Source of the DNA: Chthoniobacterales bacterium
GTDB taxonomy: Bacteria > Verrucomicrobiota > Verrucomicrobiae > Chthoniobacterales > UBA10450
DNA: 7,870 nt
NCBI GenBank assembly: GCA_003244125.1
Contig: QHBL01000088.1
Location: forward strand, 1-7,870
Direction of reading: 5' to 3'
Part shown: positions 1-7,232 of the stretch, in pieces
Layout: each line of letters opens with the position of its first letter
Position numbering within the stretch: position 1 is the first letter of the stretch
The notes under the pieces: model-generated
What the model was told of the DNA's origin: nothing
The model's input: the letters and a program-made list of their open reading frames with translations, nothing else
Databases searched by the model: none
Made by a program: the position numbers and the translations under genes

Positions 1-753
1 ATTCTGATGCAGGGCGGGCATCATCCGAAGCTCCGCTTCGATTGGTACATCGACCTGTTGCAACACATCCGGGCGAACTATCCGCACATCAATATTCACG
101 GGTTCAGTCCGCCGGAGTTTCAGCATTTCGCGGAAGTCTTCGGCATGCCGTTGCGCGAGGTGCTGGCGCGATTCAAGGAAGCTGGGCTGGGGTCGATTCC
201 CGGCGGTGGGGGCGAGATTCTGGTTGATCGTGTGCGCAAAAGAATCTCGCCGTTAAAATGCGACAGCGATGGCTGGCTCGAAGTGATGCAGATCGCGCAC
301 GAGCTGGGGTTGAAATCGAGCGCGACGATGATGTTCGGCCACGTCGAAACGGTGGAGGAGCGAATCGAGCATCTGGCGCGCATTCGCGAACAGCAGGACC
401 GGAGCGGCGGCTTCACCGCGTTCATTTGCTGGACGTTTCAGCCGGAGAACACGGTGCTGAAAGTGAAACAGAAAACCGGCGTGGCGGAATATCTGCGGAT
501 GCAGGCGCTGGCGCGGATCTTTTTGGATAACATCGAAAACATCCAGAGCTCGTGGGTGACGCAGGGCCCGCAGATCGGGCAGGTGGCGTTAAAATTTGGC
601 GCGAACGATTTCGGCAGCGTGATGATGGAGGAAAACGTCGTGAGCAGCGCCGGGACGACATTTCGATTGAATGCCGCCCAGATTGAATCGCTTATTCGCG
701 ACGCGGGTTATGAGCCGAAGCGACGCAATAATTGGTACGAGCTGCTGAATTGA
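1..753 (+). CDS. mqnC: Cyclic dehypoxanthinyl futalosine synthase MqnC (5' partial)
   Basis: This is the C-terminal 250 residues of a radical SAM enzyme of the futalosine pathway for menaquinone. The family converts dehypoxanthine futalosine to its cyclic form in the cytoplasm. The frame is open from base 1 (I-L-M-Q-G-G), so the ATG at 7 is internal and not the start. Family-typical blocks are QGGHHP at fragment residues 4-9, HGFSPPE near 33-39, SIPGGGGE near 65-72, FTAFICWTFQPENT near 138-151, and SWVTQGPQIGQ followed by FGANDFGSVMMEENVVS at about 199-215. The last block separates MqnC from the related MqnE. The CxxxCxxC iron-sulfur motif should lie in the roughly 120 N-terminal residues missing to the left. 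The stop at 751-753 is natural. It sits 96 bp upstream of bamA on the same strand, with no obvious functional link. The family call is strong; specificity within the MqnC/MqnE group rests on motif memory, not a search. Confidence 0.9.
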   Translation: MLMQGGHHPKLRFDWYIDLLQHIRANYPHINIHGFSPPEFQHFAEVFGMPLREVLARFKEAGLGSIPGGGGEILVDRVRKRISPLKCDSDGWLEVMQIAHELGLKSSATMMFGHVETVEERIEHLARIREQQDRSGGFTAFICWTFQPENTVLKVKQKTGVAEYLRMQALARIFLDNIENIQSSWVTQGPQIGQVALKFGANDFGSVMMEENVVSSAGTTFRLNAAQIESLIRDAGYEPKRRNNWYELLN

Positions 754-849
754 TGTAGCGCAGCGCGCTTGCAAGCAATTGCAGCTTGACGATAATCGCC
801 TCCGCACTCAACTAATACCGCTTTCCCGCAGCGGTGTGACTTCTCCGAT

Positions 850-3195
850 ATGCCTTTTTTCTCGCTACGCCGCTGCTGCCTAAGAATTTTACTCGGGCTG
901 GCAGTCGCGAGCGCGCCCTGCGTTTCGGCGCTGCGGGCGCAATCGCCGCCCGAAGCGAACGAGCAGCAGCGTCAGGGACCGCCCATCGTGCGCTCCATCG
1001 ATGTGCAGTACATCGGGCCGGTCACGATCAGCCGTGAGCGCGTGCTGGCGCAATTGCGAACGAAGGTGGGCCAGCCTTACTCAGAAATCGTGGCGGAGGA
1101 AGACATCCGCAATCTCTTCAGTACCGGCGCGGCGGAGAACGTGCGCATTTTTGGTGAACCGCAGGGCGACGGGCTTCGCGTCATCGTCGCCATCCAGACG
1201 CGTTCGATTTTGACCGAGATCGAAATCGATGGCGCCACGCGGATGAGCGCGAAACGGCTGCGCAAAGCGCTCGGGATAAAACTCAACACCCCGGTGCACG
1301 AAGAAGACCTGGAGAAAGGGCGGCAGAAAATTTTCGATACCTACCAGGCGCACGGGTTTACCGACGTGGATGTGAAGTTGCGGGTGGAAGCGATCGACCC
1401 CAAGCGCGCGACCTCACGCGCGGTTTACACCATCACGGAAGGGCCGCAGGGAGCGATCAGCCTCATCGATTTCGAGGGCAACGCCCACATTTCGGCGCGG
1501 GCGCTGCGCAAGCAGATGAAGACGAAGAAAAGGAGCATCATCGGATTCATCGATAAATCGGGGCGGCTCGATGAAGCGCAGCTGCAACAGGATTTGCAAA
1601 GTGTGCGCGAGTATTACCAAAACCACGGCTTCGTCGACATGCAGGTGCGTGAGGTGCGGAAGGAGCGAAGCGCAACTGGCAGGTTGCACATCGTGGTGGT
1701 GGTGGACGAGGGCGCGCAGTACCACGTGGGCAGGATTTCCGCGGTCGGCTTTGAAAATACGACGGAGGAGAAAATCAAGGCGCTGCTGAAAGTGAAGGAG
1801 GGGAGTGTTTATTCGCCGAAAGCGATCCGCGAGGACGCCAAAGCCATCGCCGACGCTTACGGCGCCGGCGGCTATGTCGATACCGATGTCATCCCGGAAA
1901 GTGCGCCGGCGCGCGGCGGCAGCATTGATCTAACTTACCGGATCAAGGAAGGGGAGCGCGCCTTCGTCGAGCGGATCAGCATCGTGGGCAACACGCGGAC
2001 GAAAGACAAGGTGATCCGCCGCGAAGTGCTCATCACGCCGGGTGACGTTTTTAACACCGTGCGGGTGGACACGAGCAAGAAGCGCCTGGAGAACCTTGGA
2101 TATTTTTCCAAGGTGGAGGCCTACCCTGTCGATACCGGAGTCGAAGGCCGCAAGGACCTGGAGATTCAGGTGGAGGAAAAACGGACGGGCTCACTCAACT
2201 TCGGCGCCGGCTTCAGCACGGTGGACAGCCTGCTCGGATTCGTCGAGCTGACGCAGGGCAATTTCGATATCACGAACTGGCCGAATTTCACCGGTGGAGG
2301 GCAGAAATTCCGGATTCGATTACAGGGCGGGACCGAGCGCAAGGATGCGGAAGTGTCGTTAGTTGAGCCGTGGTTCCTCGACCGCCCGCTTTCGCTGGGA
2401 GGCACGATCTTTTATCACGAGGCGACGTTCCTGAGTAATCTCTACGATCAACGCAGCTACGGACTCTCGCTCGAATTGCGCAAGCCGCTGCGGCCATACC
2501 TTTACGGCACGCTTGGCTATTCGCTCCAGGATTACGACATCTACAATGTGGTGCTGGGTGTGACGCCCGATATTCTGGCCGAGGAAGGCAGCTCGACCAA
2601 GAGCCAGGTCAGCGGCAGCCTGGTGTGGGACCGGCGCGATAGTTCATTCCTAACGAGGCACGGCGAACGGATGTCGCTGACGACTTATGTGGCTGGCGGA
2701 GTTCTCGGCGGGACGGAACAGATTTACGGTTTCGATCTCGAGGGTTCCAAATATTTTCTGCTCCCGGGCGATACCATTCTGCTCATCAATGCCGAGGCCG
2801 CCGTGGTGGACAATTGGGGCGAGGGAAGCCGCGTCCGCATTTACGATCGGCTTTTCCTTGGCGGCGCGAATAACCTGCGCGGCTTCGACTTCCGTGACGT
2901 CGGGCCGAAGGACGCGCATGGTGAACCTTTGGGCGGTAAAACGCTCGCGCGCGCAACGGTCGAGTACACTTTTCCGATTATCGAAAAGGTTCGTGGCGCG
3001 CTATTTTACGACACCGGTTTTGTGGAAGGCGACGCCTACGATTTCAGCACGAGTAATCTCGCTTCTGACGTCGGCTTCGGCGTTCGCCTCGATCTGCCAG
3101 TGGGGCCGCTGCGAATCGACTACGGCTTTCCGATTGAAAAAGCTGGGACACACGGCGGTGGGAAGTTTAACTTCAACGTCGGCTATCAATTTTGA
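850..3195 (+). CDS. bamA: Outer membrane protein assembly factor BamA
   Basis: BamA is the essential Omp85-family insertase that folds beta-barrel proteins into the outer membrane. The 781-residue length is close to the roughly 800 usual for the family. A signal peptide spans about residues 1-30, with an RRCCLR n-region, a hydrophobic core and probable cleavage after LRA. Five POTRA repeats follow at roughly 46-117, 118-197, 200-288, 292-366 and 370-444. Each shows the beta-helix-helix-beta pattern, and the GYV / GYF turns that end helix pairs are visible (e.g. 413-419). The barrel covers about 445-781. It contains the conserved RGF motif at 677-679 (lid-lock loop), the VGFGVRLDLPVGPLRIDYGF block near 741-760, and the C-terminal aromatic signature ending in Phe781. 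ATG 850 is chosen because the signal peptide follows at once; no Shine-Dalgarno precedes it. The skp-family gene follows after 55 bp, the classic partner arrangement. This identification is secure. Confidence 0.97.
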   Translation: MPFFSLRRCCLRILLGLAVASAPCVSALRAQSPPEANEQQRQGPPIVRSIDVQYIGPVTISRERVLAQLRTKVGQPYSEIVAEEDIRNLFSTGAAENVRIFGEPQGDGLRVIVAIQTRSILTEIEIDGATRMSAKRLRKALGIKLNTPVHEEDLEKGRQKIFDTYQAHGFTDVDVKLRVEAIDPKRATSRAVYTITEGPQGAISLIDFEGNAHISARALRKQMKTKKRSIIGFIDKSGRLDEAQLQQDLQSVREYYQNHGFVDMQVREVRKERSATGRLHIVVVVDEGAQYHVGRISAVGFENTTEEKIKALLKVKEGSVYSPKAIREDAKAIADAYGAGGYVDTDVIPESAPARGGSIDLTYRIKEGERAFVERISIVGNTRTKDKVIRREVLITPGDVFNTVRVDTSKKRLENLGYFSKVEAYPVDTGVEGRKDLEIQVEEKRTGSLNFGAGFSTVDSLLGFVELTQGNFDITNWPNFTGGGQKFRIRLQGGTERKDAEVSLVEPWFLDRPLSLGGTIFYHEATFLSNLYDQRSYGLSLELRKPLRPYLYGTLGYSLQDYDIYNVVLGVTPDILAEEGSSTKSQVSGSLVWDRRDSSFLTRHGERMSLTTYVAGGVLGGTEQIYGFDLEGSKYFLLPGDTILLINAEAAVVDNWGEGSRVRIYDRLFLGGANNLRGFDFRDVGPKDAHGEPLGGKTLARATVEYTFPIIEKVRGALFYDTGFVEGDAYDFSTSNLASDVGFGVRLDLPVGPLRIDYGFPIEKAGTHGGGKFNFNVGYQF

Positions 3196-3250
3196 ACAGA
3201 ACCTACCACTGGCAGTCTAACGCCACTCGAACCAACCTGAATCATCTCCT

Positions 3251-3931
3251 ATGAAGACTTTTTCTCTCGCGCTCGCTCTCGCCATCGCTCTGCCGCTGGC
3301 GGCGTCGGCGCAAGGCCTCAAAATTGGCACCGTCGATATGAACCGCGCGTTCAAGGAATACAGCAAAACCAAGGAGGCCGAGGCGAAGATCAATGCCGCG
3401 CGTGATGCAGCGAAGAAGGAGTTTGATGACCGTGCGGACGCTTACAAGAAGGCGCTCGAGGACGTGAACAATCTCAACAAACAGCTCGAAGCTCCCGCGC
3501 TCAGCCCTGACGCCAAAACGCAGAAGGCGAAGGATCGCGACGACAAGATCGCGAACGTGAAAAACATGGAGCGCGAGATCACTGAGTTTCGGCAGACGCG
3601 CGAACGGCAATTGCAGGAGCAGGCGATGCGGATGCGCGAAGGCATCGTGAAGGAGATCACCGACATCGTGATGGAGCGGGTCAAGAGCCAGAACATGGAT
3701 CTGGTCTTCGACAGATCGGGACCGAGTTTGAATGGCGTGCCGCTACTGATGTATTCGCGCGACAATTTCGATTTCACGAGCGACGTCATCGCTGCCCTGA
3801 ATAAGCCGGGCCGCGTCAGCAATGTTAATACTGATGCGACGCTGGCCAGTCCCGCAGCGGGCAAATCAGCTTCGCCCGGGAGTGCGCTTCACCTCGCTTC
3901 ACCGCCCCCGACCACGCCGAAAAAGCCGTAG
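3251..3931 (+). CDS. skp: Skp/OmpH-family periplasmic chaperone
   Basis: Skp/OmpH proteins are trimeric periplasmic chaperones that hold unfolded outer-membrane proteins on their way to the Bam complex. The 226-residue product has a clear signal peptide (1-20, cleavage after ASA). The family opening IGTVDMNRAFKEYSKTK follows at 25-41. A long charged helical and coiled-coil section at about 40-145 corresponds to the tentacle helices, and a closing strand-helix part (LVFDRSG, then VPLLMYSRDNFDFT and VIAALN) ends near 184. Residues about 189-226 form an extra Ala/Ser/Pro-rich tail ending PPPTTPKKP that ordinary Skp (about 160 residues in E. coli) lacks. The gene starts 55 bp after bamA with no terminator seen between them, so co-transcription is likely. 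No Shine-Dalgarno is visible before ATG 3251. The family call is strong; the chaperone role is inferred from family and neighbour. Confidence 0.93.
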   Translation: MKTFSLALALAIALPLAASAQGLKIGTVDMNRAFKEYSKTKEAEAKINAARDAAKKEFDDRADAYKKALEDVNNLNKQLEAPALSPDAKTQKAKDRDDKIANVKNMEREITEFRQTRERQLQEQAMRMREGIVKEITDIVMERVKSQNMDLVFDRSGPSLNGVPLLMYSRDNFDFTSDVIAALNKPGRVSNVNTDATLASPAAGKSASPGSALHLASPPPTTPKKP

Positions 3932-3975
3932 CTCGCTCCGGCCAGACGCACGCAGTCCCTGACCGGCGTGCGTGT

Positions 3976-4054
3976 ACTGTAGCGGCGGTCTGTGCCGCCG
4001 ATAATGCGCTACCAATTGCGGAATAATGGGGCGGTCAGGGACCGCTGCTACAGT
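3976..4054. repeat. Compound inverted repeat, REP/MITE-like
   Basis: The 15-base left end ACTGTAGCGGCGGTC (3976-3990) matches the reverse complement of the right end (4040-4054) at 14 of 15 positions. Each end also holds its own small hairpin: CGGCGG/CCGCCG (3983-3988 with 3995-4000, 6-nt loop) and GCGGTC/GACCGC (4031-4036 with 4040-4045, 3-nt loop). A further perfect 10-base partner of 4033-4042 lies just outside on the left at 3955-3964 (GTCCCTGACC). The element fills most of the 140-bp gap between the skp-family gene and the DUF3108 gene, and neither CDS is interrupted. The layout resembles REP-type palindromes or a small non-autonomous element. It has no open reading frame and no obvious target-site duplication. 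It could also end or stabilise the bamA-skp transcript, although no T-run follows. Confidence 0.7.
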
Positions 4055-4071
4055 CACGTGATCTCGTGATC

Positions 4072-4893
4072 ATGCCCGCTCGCCGATCCCGCCGCAGCTT
4101 TTCGTGTGCAATTGCGAGCGCGACGAGCGGATTGTTCCTGGCCAGCTCAGTTTGCGCTGCGCCGGAATGGGCGAGCACGCTCACGGCCGAGCCGCGTGGA
4201 AACTTTCCTGATCTGCGCCCAGTCCACGCCACCTATGCTTTCGGCTGGAGCGGAATCACGGCCGCCACAGCGGATGTTTACTTTCATCGGGGCGAAGACA
4301 ACGCCTTTTTCCTCGAAGGCCGCGGCCGCACGATCGGGCTGGCGCGGATGCTTTGGAAATACGACATCACCTATCGCTCCGCCGCAAACGCGGAAACATT
4401 GCGCGCGGTCGAGACACACCAGGTCGAGACGGTGCGCGGAAAACGCATCGAAACATTGCTGGAATTTTCCGAGGCGGGCGTCAGTCGCACACGCATAGAA
4501 GGTAATCCGCCCAAGCCGAGCACGAAGGAGTTCCCGCTGGAGAATTTGCACGATCTCCACTCCGTTCTGCTCTACATCCGCAGCCAGCCGTTACGCGACC
4601 GCAGCAATTATCGCGTCGCCGTTTATCCGGCAAATTCCGCCTACGTCGCGACCCTCACGGTGAGCGGCCGCGAGCGCGTGCGAGTCCGCGCCGGCAGCTA
4701 CAACGCGATCAAGCTCGACTTGCAACTTCAGCGCATTGGCAAGAAGAACGAACTCGAGCCGCATCGGAAATTCCGGCGCGCCAGTATTTGGGTATCAGAT
4801 GACAACGATCGCATTCTGTTGCGAGTGGAGGGCCAGATTTTTATCGGCAGCGTCACGGCGGAATTGCAATCGGTGCGCTTTGACAACTCCTAG
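4072..4893 (+). CDS. Exported DUF3108-family protein
   Basis: The product (273 residues from ATG 4072) is predicted to be exported. It has an Arg-rich n-region (PARRSRRSF), a hydrophobic stretch at about 11-28 and a likely cleavage site around VCAA near residue 30. The mature part looks like the DUF3108 beta-rich fold: an opening ATYAFGWSGITAATADV strand pair at 53-69, LHDLHSVLLYIRSQPL at 159-174, a GSYNAIKLDL strand at 208-217, and the closing IWVSDDNDRILLRVEG ... GSVTAEL at 239-265. These are the parts by which I recognise the family. No catalytic residues are evident. DUF3108 proteins are periplasmic and functionally undescribed; some sit near envelope genes, which fits the bamA-skp context. 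A GTG at 4066 is an alternative in-frame start adding two residues; ATG is preferred, and neither has a Shine-Dalgarno. The gene is downstream of the inverted repeat and may have its own transcription. Confidence 0.75.
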   Translation: MPARRSRRSFSCAIASATSGLFLASSVCAAPEWASTLTAEPRGNFPDLRPVHATYAFGWSGITAATADVYFHRGEDNAFFLEGRGRTIGLARMLWKYDITYRSAANAETLRAVETHQVETVRGKRIETLLEFSEAGVSRTRIEGNPPKPSTKEFPLENLHDLHSVLLYIRSQPLRDRSNYRVAVYPANSAYVATLTVSGRERVRVRAGSYNAIKLDLQLQRIGKKNELEPHRKFRRASIWVSDDNDRILLRVEGQIFIGSVTAELQSVRFDNS

Positions 4894-4938
4894 CGTCCGT
4901 CGAAACGGCTACGATCGCGCTGGAAGGTGGAATGCCGC

Positions 4939-5661
4939 TCAGTGAATCCACTCACCGCGCACCGGCGGCTCGGTCGTGACGCGGCGCCGCGGCGTGTGTG
5001 GAGCGTGCTGGCCGGGGAGAAGGCCGAGGGAGGCGAGCGTATCCATATCGAGCCGGCCGCTCGGCTCAAGACCGAGGCGCGCTTGGTATTCGCGCAAACC
5101 CACTTCGAGCTCCGGGCCCAATACACCGTCGATTTGTCCACGATACAATCCGCGACGACGCAAACTCGTTTGCACACCGAGCAACACCTGGCGTTGCAAC
5201 TGCGCCGGCGCCGTAGCGTAGGGAGTGTCACCGAAAATCTCGCTTCCCGCCTGCGGCGCTCGCGGGCGGATTGTTGCGGGCAGCTGCGAACGCGGCACGC
5301 GCGGTGGCGCTGGCTCCGCCGCTTGCGTCTCGTTAGCCGGTGGCTCCTCTCCCACCTGCGCCTGTTCACGTGGCGCATTTCGCGGCGGAGCCGGCGTGGC
5401 CGTTTCCACGCGAGCAGACGAGTTCGAATTCAGCGCCCGCTGCGTTTCATCATTCAACTCGCCGGTCACCCGCAAACCATTCCGAATCTGAAAACGCCGA
5501 ATGGCCGCAGTCGTGTCCGCGTTCTTCTCGCCCGTGATCTGCCCGTAATAGTAGCCCTGTTCCTTCAGCGCTTCCTGCGCCTGTTGAATCGCGCTGTCGG
5601 CGAACGCGATCTGCGCCAGTGCCAGGCTCAGTATTCCAGCAGCCCATCTCATGATCAGCAT
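4939..5661 (-). CDS. Exported protein with two peptidoglycan-binding (PG_binding_1) domains
   Basis: The 240-residue product has a signal peptide (1-21, cleavage after AFA). It carries two PG_binding_1-type three-helix modules. The first is at about 24-78 (QQAQEALKEQGYYYGQITGE ... AAIRRFQIRNGLRVTGELNDET). The second is at about 154-214 (VQTSLRRRGLYRGQIDGVLGPE ... REYQARLGLEPSGRLDMDTLASLGL). Between them lies a disordered linker of about 75 residues rich in Pro, Ala, Arg and Glu. No hydrolase or transpeptidase domain is present, so it probably acts as a wall-binding adaptor in the periplasm. It lies 45 bp downstream of the amidase gene on the same strand, which suggests co-transcription and a shared role in wall remodelling. 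ATG 5661 is used; an in-frame ATG at 5652 (residue 4) would also leave a full signal peptide. No Shine-Dalgarno is seen at either. Domain calls are solid; function is inferred. Confidence 0.85.
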   Translation of the reverse strand: MLIMRWAAGILSLALAQIAFADSAIQQAQEALKEQGYYYGQITGEKNADTTAAIRRFQIRNGLRVTGELNDETQRALNSNSSARVETATPAPPRNAPREQAQVGEEPPANETQAAEPAPPRVPRSQLPATIRPRAPQAGSEIFGDTPYATAPAQLQRQVLLGVQTSLRRRGLYRGQIDGVLGPELEVGLREYQARLGLEPSGRLDMDTLASLGLLPGQHAPHTPRRRVTTEPPVRGEWIH

Positions 5662-5706
5662 TTTGACGCCGAGGTATTCGCCTTATTCAGCGTCCCCATT
5701 TTCAGA

Positions 5707-6474
5707 TCAACGCTCGACCGGTCGCTGCTTCAACGTCTCCCGATACTTGAAAATCCCGGAGCTGATCGCCGTCCCCAATTGTTCTCGATAATTGGCGTCG
5801 CCAAGTTTCGTCACGTCATCCCTGTTCGTCAGAAACCCGCCCTCCACCAGCACCGCTGGGTGCCGCACGTTGGCCAGGACAAAGAACTGCTCCGCTTTCG
5901 TGCCACGATTGCTGGCGTGAGTTTGCCCAACCAATTCCTGCTGGATGAACCCGGCCAGGCTTTGGCTTTGCACATTCGGCTCCTCCATCGACTGCAAAAA
6001 CGGAAACCAACTCGCGAGCCGCGGCCGTCCGTCCGTCTGACGCGAAGCGAAATACGTCTCCACACCGCTGGCGCCGGGGCGCGCGCCTTCATTGAGATGA
6101 ATGCTGATGAAGATCGCGTCCTCAGCGCGGTTGGCCAGCGCAGCACGGTCAGCCAGCGCGACGTAGGAGTCTCCCACGCGCGTCATCAGTGTGGCCACAC
6201 CGCGCGCGGCGAGGAGACGTTCCACTCGGCGCGCGATGTCGAGCGTCAGATCTTTCTCCGAGACTGCACCTGCCATTGCTCCTGAATCCGCGCCGCCATG
6301 ACCTGGGTCGAGAACAACCAGCGCGAACGGTTCGGCATGTCTGTGTCGCTCGATGCGTGCGCTGGGCGCAGGCTGCGGTTGTAAAACGAGAACGACGAAC
6401 GACGCGATGAGCAGCGCAAGCCCGAGCCATGCAATTGTATCGGTGATGCGTGCGTCGAGCCGCAGTCTCGTCAT
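5707..6474 (-). CDS. N-acetylmuramoyl-L-alanine amidase (Amidase_3), membrane-anchored
   Basis: Amidase_3 enzymes are zinc hydrolases that cut the bond between N-acetylmuramic acid and L-alanine of the stem peptide. The 255-residue protein has a hydrophobic segment at about 14-31 without a clear cleavage site, so it is probably a signal anchor holding the enzyme on the periplasmic face of the inner membrane. The catalytic domain fills about 50-245. Visible active-site elements are His59 in DPGHGG, Glu73 in VSEKD and His126 in SIHLN as zinc ligands, and the catalytic Glu211 in VLVEGGFLTN. The helix motif LADRAALAN (107-115) is also typical. The domain appears intact. The start ATG overlaps the prcA stop by 4 nt, implying translational coupling to the proteasome genes. 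The downstream neighbour is a peptidoglycan-binding protein. It resembles AmiC/CwlD-type enzymes, but a specific symbol is not justified. Confidence 0.93.
   Translation of the reverse strand: MTRLRLDARITDTIAWLGLALLIASFVVLVLQPQPAPSARIERHRHAEPFALVVLDPGHGGADSGAMAGAVSEKDLTLDIARRVERLLAARGVATLMTRVGDSYVALADRAALANRAEDAIFISIHLNEGARPGASGVETYFASRQTDGRPRLASWFPFLQSMEEPNVQSQSLAGFIQQELVGQTHASNRGTKAEQFFVLANVRHPAVLVEGGFLTNRDDVTKLGDANYREQLGTAISSGIFKYRETLKQRPVER
6471..6474 (-). other. ATGA stop/start overlap, prcA to amidase
   Basis: The TGA stop of prcA and the ATG start of the amidase share these four bases (ATGA on the minus strand). No Shine-Dalgarno precedes the ATG, so ribosomes finishing prcA probably restart here. 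This ties the output of the amidase to that of the proteasome alpha subunit. Confidence 0.8.
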
Positions 6475-7232
6475 GCCCGCGTCGTCTTTAATGGCGCTAG
6501 CTCGGTCTCGCCCAACGCACGATATTGCTGAGCCGAGCGTGCGCTGCGATCAAGGACGGCGGCTTCGATCACGCCGTCGCTCGCGCGGGCATTGCGCCTG
6601 GCGCGAATCTCTTGCCGCGTTGGCAGCGCCGCTCCTTCCTCGACGATCTGTTGACCCATCATCCAGCCGTCGAACGCCAGCTCCAGCGCATCGGCAAGCG
6701 ATTCCTCACCGCGATGTTCCGTAGCGAGGAATTGCTCCATCTGCTCCGCTGCTTTCTTCGTCGGCGCCAGCACAGCGAAACGCCCGCTGCTGTTTTTCCC
6801 CGGTGCGATCGCGCCGTCGTATTCCACCCGCAAAACAAGATCTTCCTCCGGCGTCGCACCGATCTCGGCAAAGAGCAGCCGCGCCAGGAAAGGCGCACCG
6901 TAGATTTGCTCGAATCCGTTTTTCATCAGCGGACTGAGCGAGTAATAGGCTAGCCGCCGCAGCGACACGTCGGCGGCGGAGCGCGCGAATCCTTCCGTGC
7001 TCGCCAGCTCGATCGCCGCCAGGCGCAGCCGCTCGATGTCACCGGGATGCCCAATCGCGCCAAGCGCAATGCGATCGTAAATCTCGAAAAGCTTTTGCTC
7101 CCCGATGGTGAACAGGAGAATGCCTTCCGCGTAGGGCAAAGCAACGATCGGGCTCCCGGAAGAGAGCTGCGTCTCGATGTAATCGCGCCGCGTCGCGATC
7201 GCCTCCACCCACCGGTATGGTTCCTCAATCAT
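6471..7232 (-). CDS. prcA: 20S proteasome subunit alpha
   Basis: The alpha subunit forms the outer rings of the four-ring 20S core and gates entry to its proteolytic chamber in the cytoplasm. The 253 residues match the usual 240-260 for bacterial PrcA. An N-terminal helix (about 6-23, RWVEAIATRRDYIETQL) corresponds to the H0 helix typical of alpha subunits. It is followed by the first strand SPIVALPYAEGILLFT (27-42), then QKLFEIYDRIALGAIGHPGDIERLR (46-70). Lys47 in the QKLFEIYDR context aligns by eye with the pocket lysine that receives the C-terminal tail of the activator ATPase. There is no Thr nucleophile, as expected for an alpha subunit. The C-terminal stretch after about 197 is charged and probably flexible. 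ATG 7232 overlaps the prcB stop by 4 nt. The sequence looks closer to PrcA of Gram-negative lineages such as Nitrospirota than to the mycobacterial protein; that is an impression from memory. Confidence 0.93.
   Translation of the reverse strand: MIEEPYRWVEAIATRRDYIETQLSSGSPIVALPYAEGILLFTIGEQKLFEIYDRIALGAIGHPGDIERLRLAAIELASTEGFARSAADVSLRRLAYYSLSPLMKNGFEQIYGAPFLARLLFAEIGATPEEDLVLRVEYDGAIAPGKNSSGRFAVLAPTKKAAEQMEQFLATEHRGEESLADALELAFDGWMMGQQIVEEGAALPTRQEIRARRNARASDGVIEAAVLDRSARSAQQYRALGETELAPLKTTRA
7229..7232 (-). other. ATGA stop/start overlap, prcB to prcA
   Basis: The TGA stop of prcB and the ATG start of prcA share these four bases. A GGGTGG stretch a few bases upstream could act as a weak ribosome-binding site. 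The overlap is well suited to making alpha and beta subunits in the equal numbers that the core particle needs. Confidence 0.8.

Noticed and set aside
7..9. ATG at 7 as the start of the mqnC product
   Set aside because: The frame is open upstream (I-L precedes M-Q-G-G) and the radical SAM cysteine motif is absent, so the gene is cut by the window edge.
767..782. Overlapping palindromes GCTTGCAAGC and GCAATTGC after mqnC
   Set aside because: They are short and have no loop or following T-run, so a terminator call is not supported; chance is likely.
786..818. Possible bamA promoter: TTGACG at 786-791 and TAATAC at 813-818
   Set aside because: The spacing is 21 bases, too long for a normal sigma-70-type promoter, and no better -10 box sits at 16-18 bases.
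2687..3220. A 177-codon plus-strand frame inside the 3' end of bamA
   Set aside because: It lies in another frame of the BamA barrel, is Ser/Arg/Ala-biased and has no domain signature, so it is a shadow frame.
4894..4938. Possible bidirectional terminator between the converging genes
   Set aside because: Only a 4-bp stem (CCGT/ACGG around CGAA at 4897-4908) is visible, with no T-run on either strand.
4927..6285. A 452-codon open frame on the plus strand, antisense to the amidase and the peptidoglycan-binding gene
   Set aside because: Its product is Arg-rich with no recognisable domain, while the opposite strand encodes two proteins with clear motifs. Long antisense frames are common in GC-rich coding DNA.
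6525..6953. A 142-codon plus-strand frame opposite prcA
   Set aside because: The minus strand clearly encodes PrcA, and this frame shows no recognisable family.
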